DNA from: Pannonibacter phragmitetus DSM 14782
GTDB lineage: Bacteria > Pseudomonadota > Alphaproteobacteria > Rhizobiales > Stappiaceae
Assembly: GCF_000382365.1 (NCBI RefSeq)
Contig: NZ_KB908215.1
Location: 372,001-436,000 of the forward strand
Length of the DNA: 64,000 bases
Reading direction: 5' to 3'
Positions within the stretch are counted from its first letter, which is position 1, and each line of letters opens with the position of its first letter. This document shows positions 20,963 to 29,768 of the stretch, piece by piece. The notes below the pieces were generated by a model, which was not told the DNA's origin, made no database searches, and worked only from the letters and a program-made list of their open reading frames with translations. Position numbers and translations under genes: made by a program.

Positions 20963-21813
20963 GCCTTGAGACGATCAACCGCCTTGCCGCCCTGCGTGCC
21001 CGCACCGCCGGCTGGCGGCGCGAGGGGCTGACCATTGGCGTGGTGCCGACCATGGGCGCGCTGCATGAAGGCCATCTCAGCCTCGTGCGCAACGCCCTCA
21101 CCCGCACCGACCGGGTCATCGTCACCCTCTTCGTCAACCCGAAGCAGTTCAACAACGCCGCAGATCTGGCCGCCTATCCGCGCACGGTCGAAAGCGATGC
21201 GGCCAAGCTCACGCCGCTCGGCACCCATGTGCTCTACGCGCCGGAAGTGGAAGAGATCTATCCCGACGGCTTTGCCACCAATGTCTCCGTCAGCGGCGTC
21301 AGCGAAGGTCTGTGCGGCGCGCACCGGCCCGGGCACTTCGATGGTGTCGCAACGGTCGTCAGCAAGCTTCTGCTGCAGACCGGCGCTGACCTTGCGTTCT
21401 TCGGCGAGAAGGATTTCCAGCAGCTGCAAGTGGTCAAGCGCATGGTACGCGATCTCGACATCCCGGTGGAGATCGTCCCCTGCCCGACGGTGCGCGAGGC
21501 GGATGGCCTGGCCATGTCCTCCCGCAATGTGCGCCTGTCAGCGCAGGCCCGCAGCGCGGCAGCAGCCCTGCCCTCTGTCCTCTTCTCCGCCGCAGAGCGC
21601 CTGTCCGGCGGCGAAGCGGCTGAGCCTGTTCTGGCAGACGCCCGCGCAGCCATTGCCGCTGCCGGATTTGGCGACCTTGAATATCTGGAACTGCGCGCTG
21701 AAAGCGATCTGACGCCGCTTGCCCGCGCCGACCGCCCCGCCCGCCTCCTCGCCGCCGTCTGGCTCGAGGGCGTGCGCCTCATCGACAATGTGGAGGTGAT
21801 GCCGAGGGGGTAA
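20959..21813 (+). CDS. panC: pantothenate synthetase
   Basis: A 284-aa ligase condensing pantoate and beta-alanine with ATP through a pantoyl-adenylate. [16 protein letters not shown] (about 28-43) holds the HIGH-like His36-Glu-Gly-His39 nucleotide-binding site, and [12 protein letters not shown] and MSSRNVRLS are the expected KMSKS-equivalent and pantoate-binding regions. It overlaps panB by 4 bp. The end of the gene sits in a hairpin shared with the convergent multicopper oxidase gene. Confidence 0.96.
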   Translation: MSLETINRLAALRARTAGWRREGLTIGVVPTMGALHEGHLSLVRNALTRTDRVIVTLFVNPKQFNNAADLAAYPRTVESDAAKLTPLGTHVLYAPEVEEIYPDGFATNVSVSGVSEGLCGAHRPGHFDGVATVVSKLLLQTGADLAFFGEKDFQQLQVVKRMVRDLDIPVEIVPCPTVREADGLAMSSRNVRLSAQARSAAAALPSVLFSAAERLSGGEAAEPVLADARAAIAAAGFGDLEYLELRAESDLTPLARADRPARLLAAVWLEGVRLIDNVEVMPRG

Positions 21814-21823
21814 CCCCGGCATC
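21798..21823. terminator. hairpin overlapping the stops of panC and the multicopper oxidase gene
   Basis: GATGCCG (21798-21804) pairs with CGGCATC (21817-21823), and a GGGG/CCCC extension is possible inside. The stem spans the panC stop (21811-21813) and reaches the stop of the convergent gene (21822-21824). No T-run follows. Confidence 0.4.
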
Positions 21824-23207
21824 ACGCCTCAACGGCGATATATCCCGTCAGACCGGTCTTCTGGTGCTCGATGACATGGCAATGGAAGGCCCAGTTGCCG
21901 GGGTTATCGGCCACAAGGCCAACCTCGATCGTCTCCTGCGCCATCAGCAGCGCCGTATCGGTCACCAGCGGCGGCAACTCGCGCTTGTTGGAGCGCAGCA
22001 GCTGGAACGAGAGGCCGTGCAGGTGGATCGGGTGGTCGTTCTGCGTCTCGTTGCGCAGACGCAGCACATAGGACTTGCCCTTGCGCAGCACCGCCAGCGG
22101 ATCGACCGGCCCCGGCGTGTCCCCCTGCCAGGCCACACGGTTGATCGACCAGAAGTTCAGCCCCAGCGTGCCGCAGATGCTGGGCTGCGGGGCGGTACCG
22201 TCTGGCGTCCAGCCGAAGACGAAGTCGATTGTCTCCGCAGAAGCCAGATCCGGCAGCGGCACGGGATTGGCGGGCAGCGGCTTCAGCTCCGCCAGACTGC
22301 GCTTCAGGCTCTGTCCTTGCCCCTTCAGCCTGGCCATTACGCGCGGCCCCTTCTGGGTAGCCAGCGTCACCAGCACCTCCTGCCCTTCCCCGTCCGGCAT
22401 GCGCAGCGCCACATCCGCGCGCTGGCCGGGGGCAAGAAGAATACTGTCTGCGGAAAGAGGAGACGCCAGCGGGTTGGAATCGAGCGCAATCACCTGCGCC
22501 TCGCCGCCTGACACAGCAAAGGTTCCAACGCGCGTCACGTCCGTCATGATCAGGCGCAGCCGCACCAGCCCGCCGGCAGGAGCCTCATAGACGGGTTCTT
22601 CCTGCCAGTTTGCCGTGGAGACCGTGCCCAGCGTGCCGCCTCTGGCCGCATTGCGCAGCTTGTAGAACTCGATGAACTGCCCGTCGCTGCCCAGCCGGAA
22701 ATCGCGCAGGTTCAGCGGCAGGTCGAGATCAAAACCGGGATCTTCCGCCTCTTCCACGATCAGCGTGCCCGTCAGCCCTCTGGCCATCTGCTCCAGCGTG
22801 TTGCAATGGGGGTGATACCAGAAGGTGCCGGCATCCGGCGCGGTCAGCTCATAGCGGAAGCTCTGTCCCGGCCCGATCGGGTCCTGCGTCAGATAGGGCA
22901 CGCCGTCCATGGCATTGGCGATGCGCAGGCCATGCCAATGCACCACGGAAGCCTCTTCCAGCTGGTTCTGCACATCGACAATGAAGGGCTGCCCCTGCTT
23001 CAGCCGCAGCACGGGCGGCACGCCCGTTTCGCCGAAGCCCATCATGCCGCGGGTGACGATGCCGGGGCGCAATTCATGCTCGCAAGGGCGGATCGGCAGC
23101 ACGAAATCCGCCGCCTTTGCCCGGCTTGCGGCGAGGCCGCCCGCCCCGAAGGCCGCAAGGCTTGCGGCAGTCCCGGTCAGGAATTCGCGGCGGGAGATGG
23201 AGAACAT
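21822..23207 (-). CDS. multicopper oxidase with Tat signal
   Basis: A 461-aa exported laccase-like enzyme. The N-terminus is a twin-arginine signal (SRREFLTGTAASLAAFGAGG, cleaved near ASRAKA). All four copper-ligand motifs are present: HWH at 90-92 (VVHWHGLRI), HPH at 132-134 (FWYHPHCNT), HPIHLHGLSF, and HCHVIEHQKTGL at 442-453, where the last position is Leu instead of the axial Met, as in many higher-potential laccases. It acts in the periplasm, oxidising phenols, metals or Cu(I). No copper-efflux genes are adjacent, so copper tolerance is only one option. No Met-rich insert is visible. Confidence 0.92.
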   Translation of the reverse strand: MFSISRREFLTGTAASLAAFGAGGLAASRAKAADFVLPIRPCEHELRPGIVTRGMMGFGETGVPPVLRLKQGQPFIVDVQNQLEEASVVHWHGLRIANAMDGVPYLTQDPIGPGQSFRYELTAPDAGTFWYHPHCNTLEQMARGLTGTLIVEEAEDPGFDLDLPLNLRDFRLGSDGQFIEFYKLRNAARGGTLGTVSTANWQEEPVYEAPAGGLVRLRLIMTDVTRVGTFAVSGGEAQVIALDSNPLASPLSADSILLAPGQRADVALRMPDGEGQEVLVTLATQKGPRVMARLKGQGQSLKRSLAELKPLPANPVPLPDLASAETIDFVFGWTPDGTAPQPSICGTLGLNFWSINRVAWQGDTPGPVDPLAVLRKGKSYVLRLRNETQNDHPIHLHGLSFQLLRSNKRELPPLVTDTALLMAQETIEVGLVADNPGNWAFHCHVIEHQKTGLTGYIAVEA

Positions 23208-23434
23208 GAGTTTTTCCTTCAGCTTGTACCGGCGATCCTAGCACCGGCGCGGCCAGATGCAATTTGGCCGGAAGGAACGGATTGACGCAGGGCGCAGCCA
23301 ACTGTGTCCTTTGTCCGCAGCACACTTGCCCCGCTTGTCCGATGCCGCCATTGTGGCGCAACCGGAGCAAGGCCCCATGCCTTCGCCCCCCGCCTTTTGC
23401 CCCTTGATGGCAGACATACCCCAGGAGCCTCTTC

Positions 23435-24823
23435 ATGAGCCAGATCGACAAGGTTCTCGCCCGCATTGACGCGGATCTCGACAACGCCCTTGCGCGCCTC
23501 TTCGACCTTATCAAAATCCCCAGCATCTCCACCGACCCGTCCTACAAGGCCGATTGCCGCAAGGCGGCCGAGTGGCTGGCGGCAGAACTGACCGGCATCG
23601 GCATTCCCGCAAGCGTGCGCGACACGGCGGGCCATCCGATGGTCGTCGGCCACCGCAAGTCCGGCAAGCCCGGCCCGCATGTGCTGTTCTACGGCCACTA
23701 TGACGTGCAGCCGGTCGATCCGCTGAACCTTTGGGAGACTGATCCCTTCGAGCCGCGCATTGTGACCCGCGCCGATGGCTCGAAGATGATCGTTGCGCGC
23801 GGTGCCGCCGACGACAAGGGCCAGTTGATGACCTTCGTCGAAGCCGCCCGCGCCTATATCGCCGAAACGGGCGATCTGCCGGTGGATGTCTCCATTCTGT
23901 TCGAGGGTGAGGAGGAATCCGGCTCGCCCTCGCTGCATCCCTTCCTCGAAGCCAACAAGGACGAGCTCTCCTGCGACCTCGCACTTGTCTGCGACACGGG
24001 CATGTGGGACCGGGACACCCCGGCCATCTCGCTGATGCTGCGTGGCATGGTGGGAGACGAGATCATCGTCAAGGCCGCTGCCCGCGATCTGCACTCGGGA
24101 AGCTACGGCGGCTCGGCACAGAACCCGAACCACATCGTCGCCAGCATCATTGCGGGCCTGCATGACGAGAATGGCCGCATCACCCTGCCCGGCTTCTATG
24201 ACGGCGTGCATGACCTGCCGGAGAGCCTCGCCGCCATGTGGTCGAAGCTCGACTTCTCGGCGGAGGAATTCCTCGGCGAGATCGGCCTCAAGTATCCGCG
24301 CGGTGAAAAGGGCCGCCTGCCGCTGGAGCATATCTGGACCCGTCCCACCGCCGAAGTGAACGGCATGTGGGGTGGCTATCAGGGCCCCGGCTCCAAGACG
24401 GTGATCCCCGCAGAGGCGCACGCCAAGTTCACCTTCCGCCTCGTTGGCGATCAGGACCCGGAAAAGGTGCGCGAAGCCTTCCGTGCCTATGTGCGTTCCA
24501 AGGTCCCGGCAGACTGCACGGTGGACTTCATCGCCAAGGACGGCAGCCCGGCCATTTCCCTCAACCCGGACATGCCGGCCATTGCCAAGGGTCAGGCCGC
24601 GCTGAAGGCAGAATGGGGCAAGGAAGCGGCTCTCATCGGCATGGGCGGCTCCATTCCGATCGTGGGTGATTTCAAGCGGATGCTGGGCATGGACAGCATG
24701 CTCATCGGCTTTGGTCTTGATGACGACCAGATCCACTCGCCGAATGAGAAATACGAGCTGAAGAGCTTCCACAAGGGCATCCGCTCCTGGGCCCGCGTGC
24801 TGGAAGAACTGGCCAAGGCATGA
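23435..24823 (+). CDS. M20-family dipeptidase/peptidase
   Basis: A 462-aa zinc peptidase. The metal site is shown by FYGHYDVQPVDPL (His and catalytic Asp), GAADDKGQL (bridging Asp) and FEGEEESGSPSL (catalytic Glu pair). The central lid domain begins at the GMVGDEIIVKAAARDLHSG segment, typical of the group that includes carnosinase-like dipeptidases and the hypothetical M20 dipeptidases of proteobacteria. No signal peptide, so it acts in the cytosol. The ATG at 23435 has CAGGAG upstream. Confidence 0.9.
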   Translation: MSQIDKVLARIDADLDNALARLFDLIKIPSISTDPSYKADCRKAAEWLAAELTGIGIPASVRDTAGHPMVVGHRKSGKPGPHVLFYGHYDVQPVDPLNLWETDPFEPRIVTRADGSKMIVARGAADDKGQLMTFVEAARAYIAETGDLPVDVSILFEGEEESGSPSLHPFLEANKDELSCDLALVCDTGMWDRDTPAISLMLRGMVGDEIIVKAAARDLHSGSYGGSAQNPNHIVASIIAGLHDENGRITLPGFYDGVHDLPESLAAMWSKLDFSAEEFLGEIGLKYPRGEKGRLPLEHIWTRPTAEVNGMWGGYQGPGSKTVIPAEAHAKFTFRLVGDQDPEKVREAFRAYVRSKVPADCTVDFIAKDGSPAISLNPDMPAIAKGQAALKAEWGKEAALIGMGGSIPIVGDFKRMLGMDSMLIGFGLDDDQIHSPNEKYELKSFHKGIRSWARVLEELAKA

Positions 24824-24868
24824 TCTGACGCGTTTTACCTGGCCGCTCCGGACAATTTTCCTGAGCGG

Positions 24869-25615
24869 TCAGGCGCCGGCGCCCGAGGCGCCGTTCTGGC
24901 GGCTGCGCTTGCGCACATGGAAGATGGCCCGCGTGGCGATGAGGCTGAGCGCGCCGGAGCAGATGAACAAGAGCCCCGCCCCGATCTCCCGGTAGACGAG
25001 AACACCCGCCACGCCTCCAGCGAGGAACGACAGGATCGTTGCCCCGTGCAGGCGCAGCTTGGCCATGTTGTGGGACGCATCCGTCTGCGTATCGCGCCCG
25101 CGCGCAATATCAACGGCAACGCCGATCTCGATGCCGATATCCGTCGCCATGCCCGACACATGCGTCGTGCGCACCCGCGCATCGGAAATGCGGGTCACCG
25201 TGGCATTCTGCAACCCCATGAGGAAGGCAAGGCCCAGCACCAGCACCGTGCTGCGCCACTCGGCCAGCAGCCACAGGTCCGCCGCCGCCAGCGCCGCCAG
25301 CAGAACGGCCTCACTGAAGATGCTGTAGGCATAGATGCCGATATTGCCTCTGCGGCGCCCGGCGCTGATCATCAGGGCGGACACGGCAGCACCGGCGATA
25401 AACACCACGACGATCGTCAGGAAAAACAGGGCCGGCAGCCAGTTGCCCTCAGCTGCCTTGTCGGAAAACAGCGAGACATTGCCCGTCATGTTGGCCGAGA
25501 AGAAGCCGACAGCGTAAAAAGCTGCCGCATTCAGCGCGCCTGAAATCGCAGCAAGCGAGCAGGCCAGCGCCAGATCGATCCGCTCGTTGCGGGCAAGCCC
25601 TTCCGCAATCAGCAT
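24869..25615 (-). CDS. DUF1275 (YoaK-type) membrane protein
   Basis: A 248-aa inner-membrane protein with about six hydrophobic segments. The first contains LAAISGALNAAAFYAVGFFSANMTGNVSL in outline, where N-M-T-G-N is the DUF1275 signature; MGLQNATVTRISDARVRTTH further on is the second conserved block. The family has no proven function. It starts at the ATG complementary to 25613-25615 and is separate from neighbours. Confidence 0.85.
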   Translation of the reverse strand: MLIAEGLARNERIDLALACSLAAISGALNAAAFYAVGFFSANMTGNVSLFSDKAAEGNWLPALFFLTIVVVFIAGAAVSALMISAGRRRGNIGIYAYSIFSEAVLLAALAAADLWLLAEWRSTVLVLGLAFLMGLQNATVTRISDARVRTTHVSGMATDIGIEIGVAVDIARGRDTQTDASHNMAKLRLHGATILSFLAGGVAGVLVYREIGAGLLFICSGALSLIATRAIFHVRKRSRQNGASGAGA

Positions 25616-26193
25616 GGTGACAGCCCCGCTTCCATCCGCGACACCCCGTTTGCGGCAAGGCTACAGCGGGCACAGCAGAACGCAAGGCACTATGCCCGTC
25701 AGATGACAAAACACCGGGCGCGGCCGCAAAAGAAAACGGCAACCCCGCTGCCTCAGCTGCAAGGTTGCCTTCTTCAAACAGGTGACCAGCCCAAGACGGA
25801 CAGTCAGCGCAGTCTCCTCAGTCTCCAGAACAGGCGAAAGCCTGCATGGGACTGGAAACAAACACGTTCCGTTCTGTCTCCCCGGCTGCAGGCCTTGCAA
25901 CCGGGGCCCGGCACCGGGAGCCTTCTGGCTCTTCTCGTACCGGTGGCACAGTGTCGATGGGGCGCGTTATGCGTTCTGTACTAACGCCAAGGTATGCTTG
26001 TCCCATTGCGCTTTCAAGCCGAATGAGAGGGCGGCAGGGAACTTGTCTAGATGAGCACCACCAAACTCTTACAATGTTCATCGAAACTACGCAGAGACGC
26101 CCCAAAACGGCACAACCGCTCCACACCCCTGCGGAAAGAACGGCAAAATATCGAGAATCACAGCGTATTTCCGCCATGTCTGCCTCATGAAAA
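25616..26193. other. about 580 bp without a recognisable gene
   Basis: A 114-codon frame on the plus strand (25846-26190) has no ribosome site, no conserved motif and unusual composition, so I do not call it. The last 50 bases hold the terminator of malate synthase G. Nothing else is evident. Confidence 0.4.
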
Positions 26194-26220
26194 AGGCACA
26201 GGCATCGCGTGCCTGTGCCT
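26194..26220 (-). terminator. intrinsic terminator of glcB
   Basis: AGGCACAGGCA (26194-26204) and TGCCTGTGCCT (26210-26220) form a perfect 11-bp stem with a 5-nt loop; read on the minus strand it follows the glcB stop and ends in TTTTTCATG. Confidence 0.9.
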
Positions 26221-26243
26221 CTTGCTTTCCTCTTGCAGCAGGT

Positions 26244-28406
26244 TCAGACGCGCTGGCGGGCCTTTGCTTCGCGGCGGCGGGCATGCAGCACCGGCTCGGT
26301 ATAGCCATTGGGCTGCTCAACGCCCTTGAACACCAGATCGCAGGCTGCCTGGAACGCGATGGAGCCGTCGAAATCTGCGGCCATCGGCTGATAGGCCGGA
26401 TCACCGGCATTCTGCCGGTCCACCACGGCTGCCATGCGCTTCATGGTCTCCATCACCTGTTCGCGTGAGCAGACACCATGGCGCAGCCAATTGGCGATGT
26501 GCTGCGAGGAGATACGCAGCGTCGCCCGGTCCTCCATCAGCCCGACGTTATGAATATCCGGCACCTTGGAGCAGCCGATGCCCTGATCCACCCAGCGCAC
26601 CACATAGCCGAGGATGCCCTGGGCATTGTTGTCGAGTTCGGCCTGGATGTCTTCCGCGCTCCAGTTCGGCCGTGTGGCCACCGGAATGGAGAGAATGTCC
26701 TCCAGCTTCGCCTTCGGGCGGCTCTTCAGCTCCTGCTGGCGGGCGGCGACGCTGACCTTGTGGTAATGCAGCGCATGCAGCGCCGCTGCCGTGGGCGACG
26801 GCACCCAGGCGGTGTTGGCGCCAGCCATCGGGTGGCCGATCTTCTGTTCGATCATCGCCTTCATCAGGTCCGGCATGGCCCACATGCCCTTGCCGATCTG
26901 CGCATGGCCCGGCAGCCCGCAGGCCAGGCCCACATCCACGTTGTTGGCTTCATAGGCCGAGATCCACGCAGCGGCCTTCATGTCGCCCTTGCGGATCATC
27001 GGTCCGGCTTCCATCGAGGTGTGCATCTCGTCGCCCGTACGGTCGAGGAAGCCGGTGTTGATGAAGAACACCCGGTCCTTCGCGGCGCGGATGCACTCCT
27101 TCAGGTTCACCGTGGTGCGGCGCTCCTCGTCCATGATGCCCATCTTCAGCGTGTTGCGGGCCATGCCCAGCACGTCCTCGATGCGCGCAAACAGCGTATC
27201 GGCAAAGGCCACCTCTTCCGGCCCGTGCATCTTCGGCTTGACGATATAGACCGAGCCCGCCCGGCTGTTGGCGCGGCGCCCCTTCGGCCCGATGTCATGC
27301 AGAGCGATGGCCGCCGTCACCATGCCGTCGAGAATGCCTTCCGGCACCTCGTTGCCATCCGCATCCAGCACCGCATCGTTGGTCATCAGATGCCCGACAT
27401 TGCGCACCAGCATCAGCGAGCGGCCATGCAGCGTGAAGGTGTCTCCTCGCGGCGACAGATAGGTCCGGTCGCCGTTGAGGCGGCGGGTCATCTGGCGCCC
27501 GCCCTTCTCGAACGTGTCTTCCAGATCGCCCTTCATCAGGCCCAGCCAGTTGGCATAGACCGTCACCTTGTCTTCCGCATCCACGGCGGCAACGGAATCC
27601 TCGCAGTCCATGATGGTGGACAGCGCCGCCTCCACCACCACATCGGCAATGCCTGCCTTGTCGGTGGCGCCGATCCGGTGGGTGCGGTCCCGCAGGATTT
27701 CCAGATGCAGGCCGTTGCGGCGCAGCAGGATCTTCTCCGGGTTCTGAGCCTCACCTGCGTAACCGGCGAACTGCTCCGGCGCGGCAAGCCCGGTCTTGCC
27801 GGACATGAGCGAACAGACCAGCGCCCCGCCTTCAACGGCAAGCCCGGTCACCTGCGACCAGGAGCCTTCCGCCAGAGGCGCCGCCTCATCCAGCACCTTG
27901 CGGGCATAGGCAATCACCTGCGCCCCGCGTGCTTCGTCATAGCCACCGCCGGCGGGCGGCGTGCCCATGGCATCGGTGCCATACAGCGCATCATAGAGCG
28001 AGCCCCAGCGGGCATTGGCCGCGTTCAGCGCATAGCGCGCATTCATCACCGGCACCACCAGCTGCGGCCCGGCGACTTCGCCGATTTCCGGGTCAACATT
28101 CTGCGTGCCAACCGCAAAATCTGCGCCTTCCGGCACCAGATAGCCCAGCTCCGTCAGAAAGGCCTTGTAGGTTTCCATGTCCGGCACGCCCGGATTGGCC
28201 CGGTGCCAGGCATCAATGGCGGCCTGCAGCCTGTCACGCTTTTCCAGCAGCTGCCGGTTCACCGGCGCCAGATCCGCCACGATGCTCGCAAAGCCGCTCC
28301 AGAACACCTGCGGACTGACGCCAGTGCCCGGCAGAGCCTGATCATTTACGAAGTCATGAAGCGCGCGCGCAATCTTCAGGCCATCGATTTCAATCCGTTC
28401 CGTCAT
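26244..28406 (-). CDS. glcB: malate synthase G
   Basis: A 720-aa cytosolic enzyme condensing glyoxylate with acetyl-CoA to malate. Length and the presence of the inserted domain mark the G isoform (about 720-730 aa). Recognisable blocks are [38 protein letters not shown] and [19 protein letters not shown]. The frame opens at 28634, but the ATG at 28406 has GGGAG seven bases upstream and gives the expected start ([19 protein letters not shown]). It is monocistronic with its own terminator. No glcDEF or isocitrate lyase gene is in the window. Confidence 0.95.
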   Translation of the reverse strand: MTERIEIDGLKIARALHDFVNDQALPGTGVSPQVFWSGFASIVADLAPVNRQLLEKRDRLQAAIDAWHRANPGVPDMETYKAFLTELGYLVPEGADFAVGTQNVDPEIGEVAGPQLVVPVMNARYALNAANARWGSLYDALYGTDAMGTPPAGGGYDEARGAQVIAYARKVLDEAAPLAEGSWSQVTGLAVEGGALVCSLMSGKTGLAAPEQFAGYAGEAQNPEKILLRRNGLHLEILRDRTHRIGATDKAGIADVVVEAALSTIMDCEDSVAAVDAEDKVTVYANWLGLMKGDLEDTFEKGGRQMTRRLNGDRTYLSPRGDTFTLHGRSLMLVRNVGHLMTNDAVLDADGNEVPEGILDGMVTAAIALHDIGPKGRRANSRAGSVYIVKPKMHGPEEVAFADTLFARIEDVLGMARNTLKMGIMDEERRTTVNLKECIRAAKDRVFFINTGFLDRTGDEMHTSMEAGPMIRKGDMKAAAWISAYEANNVDVGLACGLPGHAQIGKGMWAMPDLMKAMIEQKIGHPMAGANTAWVPSPTAAALHALHYHKVSVAARQQELKSRPKAKLEDILSIPVATRPNWSAEDIQAELDNNAQGILGYVVRWVDQGIGCSKVPDIHNVGLMEDRATLRISSQHIANWLRHGVCSREQVMETMKRMAAVVDRQNAGDPAYQPMAADFDGSIAFQAACDLVFKGVEQPNGYTEPVLHARRREAKARQRV

Positions 28407-28745
28407 GTCCAGCTCCCGGCAACCGCCCTGTGCAAACACCTCTTGCGGCACATCCCGCCGCATCATGCCCGCACTCTCTCCGCGAGCAGGCTTTGCGTCA
28501 ATCCAACGAAATCCCACATGACCTTTTCCCTGAGGGAACAAATCACATCGCCGGGCTTCCTTTGGTGAACTGGCCGGACCTGATGCAGACGCAAGGCAGA
28601 GAGGAATTTTCAGGCACGAGCCGCTTGCCAGCACCGGATCAGCCGTGCAACGTCTTTAAGCACACCGCGCAACGTCCGACCTTCCAGCCAGAAGCGCCAG
28701 CAGGCGCCGGAACCTCCTTTCGGGGGCGTCCGTCATGGAGCCATC
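28407..28745. other. divergent region between glcB and the DMT exporter gene
   Basis: A 339-bp gap from which both neighbours are transcribed outward; it should hold both promoters. I see no clear operator palindrome. The extension of the glcB frame through it has no coding support. Confidence 0.4.
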
Positions 28746-29687
28746 ATGATCCAGCCGCTTTCACGCCTCCTGCGGAGCGCCTATGACCGTCCCGTTCTCA
28801 TGCTGATGCTGGCGACACTCGCCTGGGGCGGCAATTCGGTGGCAGGCAAGATGGCGATTGGCGAAGTGTCGCCCATGGTCATCGTGTTCCTGCGTTGGGC
28901 CATCGTCGGCAGCATCGTGCTTGTGACCATGCGCAAGGGCATCACCACCCACTGGCCCCAGATGCGCCCCTATTTCCTGCATCTGACGCTGATGGCCCTC
29001 TTCGGCTTCGTGGGCTTCAACATGCTGTTCTACATTGCCGCCCATTCAACCTCTGCGGTCAATCTTGGCATCATCCAGGGCGCCATGCCTGCCCTTGTGC
29101 TCATCGGGGCGATGATTGCCTTCGGCACACGGGTGGTGGCGCTGCAGGTTGCCGGCATCTTTGTCACCATGACGGGCGTCGCTCTGGTGGCGGCCAAGGG
29201 GGATCTGAGCAATCTGGCGGCGCTGGAGATCAACATGGGCGACGGCATCATGCTGATCGCCTGCGTCTTCTATGCGGGCTATACGCTGGCCCTGCGCAAC
29301 CGGCCGCTGGTGCCCGGCGCCATCTTCTTCGGCGTCATGGCGCTCATTTCCGCCGCCGCCTCCGTTCCGCCGGTAATCTATGAGGTGATGGCCGGAAATG
29401 CCCTGTGGCCGACACCCAAGGGCTGGCTGATCGTGCTGTTCATCGCCATCTTTCCGTCCTTCCTGTCGCAGATCTTCTTCATGCGCGGCGTGGAACTGAT
29501 CGGCCCGGCGCGGGCAGGTATCTTCATCAATCTGGTGCCCATCTTCGGCGCGATTCTGGCCGTGCTGATCCTGAGCGAACCCTTCCACCTCTACCACGCC
29601 CTTGCGCTGGGGCTGGTGTTCACCGGCATCTGGCTGTCCGAGCGGCGGAAACCACCGGAGGCCGCCTCTGCGTCAGGTGAAGGCTAA
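28746..29687 (+). CDS. DMT-superfamily (EamA) transporter
   Basis: A 313-aa inner-membrane protein with about ten hydrophobic helices arranged as two EamA repeats (about 17-150 and 165-300). MLATLAWGGNSVAGKMA at the first helix and the second-repeat end FTGIWLSERR are typical. EamA proteins move drugs, amino acids or metabolites, usually outward; the substrate cannot be predicted. The ATG at 28746 has a GGAGCC upstream. Confidence 0.87.
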   Translation: MIQPLSRLLRSAYDRPVLMLMLATLAWGGNSVAGKMAIGEVSPMVIVFLRWAIVGSIVLVTMRKGITTHWPQMRPYFLHLTLMALFGFVGFNMLFYIAAHSTSAVNLGIIQGAMPALVLIGAMIAFGTRVVALQVAGIFVTMTGVALVAAKGDLSNLAALEINMGDGIMLIACVFYAGYTLALRNRPLVPGAIFFGVMALISAAASVPPVIYEVMAGNALWPTPKGWLIVLFIAIFPSFLSQIFFMRGVELIGPARAGIFINLVPIFGAILAVLILSEPFHLYHALALGLVFTGIWLSERRKPPEAASASGEG

Positions 29688-29768
29688 GCACATAAAAAAA
29701 CTGCCTTCAAAGCTGCCAGGCAGAGAATTTTAACCACATTTTGCCACATCGCCCGCCAAGATAGGCAC

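Noticed and set aside
25846-26190. 114-codon frame in the gap before glcB
   Set aside because: No ribosome site, no conserved pattern, and it runs to the edge of the glcB terminator.
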